Assembly: GCA_005408345.1 (NCBI GenBank)
Contig: SEMN01000311.1
Coordinates: forward strand, 62,001-126,000
DNA from: Macquaria australasica
Taxonomy: Eukaryota > Chordata > Actinopteri > Centrarchiformes > Percichthyidae
Direction of reading: 5' to 3'
Length of the DNA stretch: 64,000 nt
Shown here: positions 59,901 through 64,000 of the stretch, one piece after another
How the letters are laid out: every line of letters starts with the position of its first letter
How positions within the stretch are numbered: position 1 is the stretch's first letter
Program-made: the position numbers and the translations under genes
The notes under the pieces: model-generated
The model's input: only the letters and a program-made list of their open reading frames with translations
What the model was told of the DNA's origin: nothing
The model's database searches: none

Positions 59901-61391
59901 TGGGGCCATCTTCGTTTCTGTGAGTTTACAATCATGAGGATGATAACGGTTGCTGATGGGGTCACATAGGACTGATTTTCCATTTCCCTACAAACATTAT
60001 GATATATTATACATCAAGACCGAAAGCAGCTCTTCTGGTAGTGTCTTTCTGTTGGTTTAAAATCAGAACCACAAGCACATGTTGTTGTTTTTTTGTGGGT
60101 GTTCAGGCTTTGTCGCGATGTTACAGTTTGACAAATCCATGTTAAATGACACGCTGTCGTTTCCTCCTCTCTCGTCAGAATGAATTCAATGTCTGCTTTG
60201 TTCAAGCTCTCCATGTTTATCCGGGTAAGTGAGGATTTCACTCTTGGTACTGCCGACTGTCAACATGTCGGCTATTATTATTTAGAAGATGGTTTTTATT
60301 TCATTTTCCACAATGTTCTCAGTGCAAAAACGGCATGAGGAAATCAGATGTGCCATATACAGTGCATGTTAAATAAAACAAATCCAGTTTTACAGGATAG
60401 ACAATAGACAGAGGAGACGATACATATTTTAGGACAGAAGGCTAAAATTACAGGATACTTCCTGCTGTTGAAGTAAATCATCCTCCCTAGAATCTCAGGT
60501 TTTTTAATTTAAGGATGAGGCTGCAGGTCTACAGAGGGCTATACATTCATGGCTTGATGTCTAGAAACATTATTTAAAATGGCCTGATGGTGGCGCCAAA
60601 GGAAAGGTCACAGAATCACCAGAGTCAAATATGTTTTGTCCTCTTGAAAAGGCGAATGTGGTGATGCTCCATTTGTCTGTTTAAGTAAAAATGTTTTTGT
60701 GTTTTCCAGCGTTGTCATAACTACATGACAGAACATCTGGGGATTCCTGTTTGGGGATCTTATGTTATCTTTGGCTTGGCCACTCTGTTCTCTGGCCTTG
60801 CATTGGGACTGGTGAGTACTTGTCTGGCACTTAATCATGATTTTTAAAAAACAGTGAAACTCTAGTGAATGCTGTTATACTGTTAATAAAGTACAAACAT
60901 GCTTTGCTAGTGAATTAATGGTTATTGTTATCTTCGCAGTTGCTGGTGTTCATCGCAGATTTTGTCTTCCCCTCACGACGATTTTCTTCTTCAGATTACT
61001 ACCAGAGTGAGATTATTATTATTATTATTATTATTATAAGAACTGCTTTACTGGCCTTTATACATTTCTTATATACAGTACGTACATATAGATACAGATA
61101 GATTACAAATTCACTGACTGTTGTTCTAAATGTTACTCTGCAGAAAAACAGACAATGCAGCAGGCGAGGTTGCTCCAGCGACAAGAGGACGAACATGAGG
61201 CTGACGGCGAGGAAGACGATGATGAAGAGGAAGACGAGCAGGATGGTGACCAGGATGACGTCTGGAGGAGGAGGAGAGGGTCCCCAGAGGGCCGCCCAGA
61301 ACCTAAGGGACAGGCTTTGTCGGATGAAGCTCTGAGGAAGAGGGTGGTGGGCCACCGTGAGGAGGAGGAGGAGGATGAGGAGGATACCTAG
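56615..61391 (+). CDS. tmx1: tmx1, thioredoxin-related transmembrane protein 1
   Basis: Eight exons (56615-56778, 57213-57328, 58590-58635, 59791-59919, 60179-60224, 60710-60811, 60940-61006, 61144-61391) join in frame to 918 nt, giving 305 residues; human TMX1 has 280. Layout: signal peptide about 1-30 (ASA cleavage motif), a lumenal thioredoxin domain with active site W59-C60-P61-A62-C63 and the cis-proline P105 in SLPTIY, a membrane segment about 181-206, then a cytosolic tail of about 100 residues that is strongly acidic and carries an RRRR patch. Family role: a type I ER membrane oxidoreductase acting on cysteines of membrane-bound clients, CPAC being the TMX1 form of the CXXC site. Unlike the human protein as I recall it, there is no cysteine pair just after the membrane segment (F209, F211). 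The gene lies head to head with trim9, as in human. Confidence -1.
56818..56852. repeat. (GCTA)n microsatellite
   Basis: About eight self-complementary GCTA/TAGC units just inside tmx1 intron 1. Confidence -1.
56947..56985. repeat. (ATT)n microsatellite
   Basis: Thirteen ATT triplets in tmx1 intron 1. Confidence -1.
57213..57328 (+). CDS. tmx1: tmx1 coding exon 2 (CPAC active site)
   Basis: 116 nt encoding YAPWCPACQQLQPAWKEFAD and on to VNIAKVDVTDQP, the catalytic strand and helix of the thioredoxin fold. The acceptor is preceded by an almost pure C run (nine Cs at 57200-57208). The donor is GTAGGC. Confidence -1.
57329..58589. other. tmx1 intron 2
   Basis: 1.26 kb of AT-rich sequence with an (AT)n run at 58029-58047. 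Nothing else recognised. Confidence -1.
58590..58635 (+). CDS. tmx1: tmx1 coding exon 3 (cis-proline loop)
   Basis: 46 nt encoding GLSGRFIITSLPTIY with split codons at both ends. P105 is the cis-proline facing the active site. The acceptor is CTGTAAG and the donor GTAAGT. Confidence -1.
58636..59790. other. tmx1 intron 3
   Basis: 1.15 kb; includes a degenerate family D-like repeat (59020-59310). Confidence -1.
59020..59310 (+). repeat. degenerate repeat related to family D
   Basis: Contains CATGACAAGAAATGGTGAAA and CTGATTAATTTTCTTGATTA, blocks typical of the family at 8420. Confidence -1.
59791..59919 (+). CDS. tmx1: tmx1 coding exon 4 (end of thioredoxin domain)
   Basis: 129 nt encoding CKDGVFRKYQGARTKEDFLS to SWLGPSSF. 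The acceptor is GTGTTTCAG and the donor GTGAGT. It includes C110, which has a counterpart in the human protein (YHCKDG). Confidence -1.
60179..60224 (+). CDS. tmx1: tmx1 coding exon 5
   Basis: 46 nt encoding LMNSMSALFKLSMFIR, the lumenal linker before the membrane segment. The acceptor is CTCGTCAG and the donor GTAAGT. Confidence -1.
60225..60709. other. tmx1 intron 5
   Basis: 485 bases with a family C fragment (60575-60675) near its 3' end. Confidence -1.
60575..60675 (+). repeat. dispersed repeat family C, short diverged piece
   Basis: CTGATGGTGGCGCCAAAGGA and GGTCACAGAATCACCAGAGT match the start of the unit at 45493. Confidence -1.
60710..60811 (+). CDS. tmx1: tmx1 coding exon 6 (transmembrane segment)
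   Basis: 102 nt, phase 0 at both ends, encoding RCHNYMTEHLGIPVWGSYVI then FGLATLFSGLALGL, most of the single membrane helix. The acceptor is GTTTTCCAG and the donor GTGAGT. Confidence -1.
60940..61006 (+). CDS. tmx1: tmx1 coding exon 7 (end of membrane helix)
   Basis: 67 nt encoding LLVFIADFVFPSRRFSSSDY then YQ. The donor GTGAGA runs directly into an (ATT)n microsatellite. The basic SRR pair after the membrane marks the cytosolic side. Confidence -1.
61012..61037. repeat. (ATT)n microsatellite next to the exon 7 donor
   Basis: Eight to nine ATT triplets beginning five bases into tmx1 intron 7. Confidence -1.
61144..61391 (+). CDS. tmx1: tmx1 coding exon 8 (acidic cytosolic tail)
   Basis: 248 nt ending in TAG at 61389-61391. 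It encodes KKQTMQQARLLQRQ, then long Glu/Asp runs, RRRR, and a last stretch HREEEEEDEEDT. The acidic tail is longer than the human one as I recall it. The acceptor is CTCTGCAG. Confidence -1.
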
Positions 61392-62425
61392 AGAGTCACA
61401 TGGCCCATACTCCTTTGAGAAGAGTGCCGTGTAGTCAGCAGAGTCGGAGGAGCCTTGATTCTGAGCAGCAGTGTTTACAGCAGGGAGCCCTAAACCTCTC
61501 CCCTTCCCCTCTTCCTTTTCCTCCTCCTCCGGGCCCCTAGAAACACCTCACTTCTTTTCTTCTCCTTCCCTTGTTTTTAACGGGAGCGCTTTAGACTCTC
61601 TCCGCCTGAGCAGCAGGCTGCACCTGGAAAAAGCGAAAACACTCCTGACACCTGTTTTCACTTGTGGAAACCTGCCTGGCTGAGGTTTAGGTATGAAGTG
61701 CAGAGATGGATTTTTGCAATGTTGTTTATGCTATGCATCGTTTTTTAAAGATTTGTGTCTTTTATTATATGTTTATCTCAGAATTATTAAACCAGGCTTG
61801 CGTCTGAAGTTCATTTTGCTAAATTTTACTATTCAGCTAAATGTATACATATGGTTATTTTATGTTGCGTATATTTTACAACCCTTGACAGTTCAGCCCA
61901 CCGTAACAATGTTCACACACCATTCCTCATTCAGTGCATAATGGAGAAACGAGGGAAAAGAAGTGGCCCCAAAATGTTACAGTTGTAATCCTTAAGATTT
62001 CACTCCTGGTTGGCGACACCTGTGGTTACTGTGGCAACAGCTAGTGCAGTTTAATACCACAGCAAACACTTGCTGAGCAGTTGCTTTGTCAGAAATACAA
62101 CAGCGGAACGACAGCAGCCAAACAAACTTTGTTCTGATGAGGAAGTCGGTTGATAATAACTGCAGCTGCGATCTGATTTCATGCTGCAGACGGCGTGAGT
62201 AGTTTTCCACACAATCGCAGGACAACAGTAAAAGGTGGTTATCTTGCTGTGACGTCAGTGTCCAGTCTGTCGCCCCTGCAAAAAATAAAAATCCACTGAT
62301 GAAAAAGAAATGCTGAAAATGACTGCTGTCTTGTTTTGTAGATGCATTTTTGATAAAACAGTTGTGATCAGTGCTAACCTGGGTGACAAATGCATTGCTT
62401 CATAATAAAAGCCGCCCCTTTAATC
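61392..62425 (+). other. tmx1: probable tmx1 3' UTR
   Basis: Follows the stop codon without another recognisable gene. AATAAA hexamers at 62284-62289 and 62404-62409 are the first candidate polyadenylation signals; which is used cannot be told from sequence. A pyrimidine-rich stretch lies at 61496-61575. Confidence -1.
62284..62289 (+). promoter_or_regulatory. candidate polyadenylation signal
   Basis: AATAAA, about 890 bases after the tmx1 stop. A second lies at 62404 and a third at 63679 with GT-rich sequence after it. Confidence -1.
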
Positions 62426-64000
62426 GCCAGTTGTATGCTTTTTAATGTGAAGCTGCAGCAGTAGGAAATGTTTGGTGTGAATTAGCAGTAATTTAATACA
62501 GATCTGCTACAGTGTTGGGACACAAAGGCTGATGTCGGTGAGATTAAATTACGCTTGATTACATGCATGCCATCTTTCTTGTGAATTCAAGCAATTTAAA
62601 TCCAAACCGCCTCAAATCATGGAAACTACAACTACATTGAATGGTGGTAGCAGGAAAAAAACCGGTTTGATTTCATGAAGATCTTAAGGATTATAACTTT
62701 TAACGCAGGACAGCGAGGTTCAAATCTAATCCCAGTCGTTCTGCTCAGTCCGTGTAAAGTGCATCCTCTCGGCACAGGTACGTATGGGGCAGGAACCCTT
62801 CATACTTTGACTGAGCTGCACTCTTGCCAGTTTGTCGAAAACAACACCACGCCAGGTAGATGCTGATTTTAAAAAAGGAACTATATTCACTCCAAATATT
62901 AAAGGCCTGGTGAATGTTGTACTGTAGATGTATGGCCCCATAATGTATCTTTTTGTTTTGTTGTGAATCTCTAATTTTAAGGGATGTTGAATCAAAGAAC
63001 CCATGTGTTGTCGACCTGTCAGTAGGTCTAAAGTACAGTGCATTCATGCTGTAATACAATTAGAGGGACAATATAGGGACTATGGCTCCCTTTTATAAAT
63101 TATTTACGAAGAGAAGTCTGGCATATCCGTCGTAATGCTGCTCTGCTTTGTGGAACAATAAGGACCAGAATGAAGCTGCCTGTTCGACAAAGGGAGACAT
63201 AATTCATCCCACTGTAATCATGTTTTAACTGCTTTTAATTTGACTTCTTTAGGCTCAAAATCTCAAATTAAACATGAACTTATGAGGTTAATTTATCTAA
63301 ATGAGTTCCATTTTGTGTATATGTGTTTCTCATTGAAATCGAACACATTGGCACTTTTATGCATCATTATTAAAATAATGCCACTCTAAGCACAGCCTGT
63401 ATCCATTTCAGTCTTGTAGAGCAAAAAGGAGTGTGTGTGTGTGTGTGTGTACGACCAGTGTTTTTAATACTAATTTCACTCTTGTTTTATTGAGGCTCAT
63501 GATGACTGGCATAGGCTTTGATTTATTTTCATGCTGTTTCTATTCCAAAAAAAGCGTATTACTCATTTCAGTGACGGTTGAAACAGGTTATTTTTTACCC
63601 GACCACTATGTTCGGCTTGTAGCATTCACACTTTACTCTGCGCCAGCTGTGCTCCTTCATTGTTTGAACATTTCTTTGAATAAAGGGTTAACTCAGTCTC
63701 ACTTGTGCTGCTTCTGTTGCTTCCGATAGTTAACTGACACAAATATATGAACCTCCAGTATTTATAAATGATATCAGAGATGCACAAAGAAGGAAATAGA
63801 GTTGCTCACAGCTGGAAAACATTTAAATCAGAGATGGCGCCGAGAGAGCTCCAGGAACATCCTGAAAAACAAACAAGTATCAAATATTTGGAGACACACT
63901 TGCCAAAATAGTTCACTGTGAAGGTTAGTACATACTGTTGCAGTGGTGGAACAAGTATTCAGATCCTTTGCTTAATAAAAGTACCAAAACAACGATGTAT
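62426..64000. other. sequence downstream of tmx1
   Basis: 1.6 kb with a short (GT)n run (63432-63451), an AATAAA at 63679-63684 and a family E fragment at the window edge. No gene recognised. Confidence -1.
63930..64000 (+). repeat. dispersed repeat family E, start of a copy cut by the window edge
   Basis: Contains GCAGTGGTGGAACAAGTATT and CAGATCCTTTGCTTAATAAA, the 5' end of the family seen inverted at 31400. Confidence -1.

Noticed and set aside
62690..62740. tRNA-like B-box (GGTTCAAATC) suggesting a tRNA gene
   Set aside because: No matching A-box, cloverleaf or terminator nearby; a ten-base match is expected by chance.

Overview
This is a piece of vertebrate nuclear genome, almost certainly from a ray-finned (teleost, probably percomorph) fish. 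It has intron-rich genes with GT-AG splice sites, many CA/GT microsatellites, and several dispersed repeat families that I recall as typical of teleost genomes. There is no bacterial, plasmid or phage content, no CRISPR array and no operon structure. Only two protein-coding genes can be supported. They lie head to head, in the same order and orientation that I recall for the TRIM9-TMX1 neighbourhood of human chromosome 14.

Left half (about 1-30,400), minus strand: the 5' two thirds of trim9, a brain-enriched TRIM-family E3 ubiquitin ligase. Six coding exons were placed from splice sites, reading frame and protein similarity: 30104-29268, 15147-15052, 13766-13644, 3383-3273, 2030-1877 and 814-669. 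They encode a split RING finger, both B-boxes, the coiled coil, the COS box and the start of the fibronectin type III domain. The rest of that domain and the SPRY domain lie beyond base 1. The introns are large (one of 14 kb, one of 10 kb) and full of repeat debris.

Middle (about 30,400-56,540): about 26 kb with no convincing gene. It holds overlapping and nested copies of several dispersed repeats, a terminal-inverted-repeat element, a perfect hairpin, decayed LINE 3' ends, microsatellites, and stretches where I see nothing specific. Cis-regulatory elements for the two flanking genes could lie here, but the sequence alone does not prove it.

Right end (56,545-64,000), plus strand: a complete tmx1 gene in eight coding exons (56615-61391), encoding a 305-residue ER membrane thioredoxin with a CPAC active site. 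A 3' UTR and possible polyadenylation signals follow, then gene-free sequence to the window edge.

I found no new multi-gene system. The points most worth a second look are small ones. A 5'-truncated LINE ends within about 10 bases of a trim9 splice donor. A trim9 splice donor merges into a (CA)n microsatellite. The two membrane-proximal cysteines reported as palmitoylated in human TMX1 are phenylalanines here. Two copies of one repeat are each interrupted by other sequence, and perfect 63-bp direct repeats lie 2.1 kb apart. Comparisons with human proteins and with repeat families rest on memory, not on a search.
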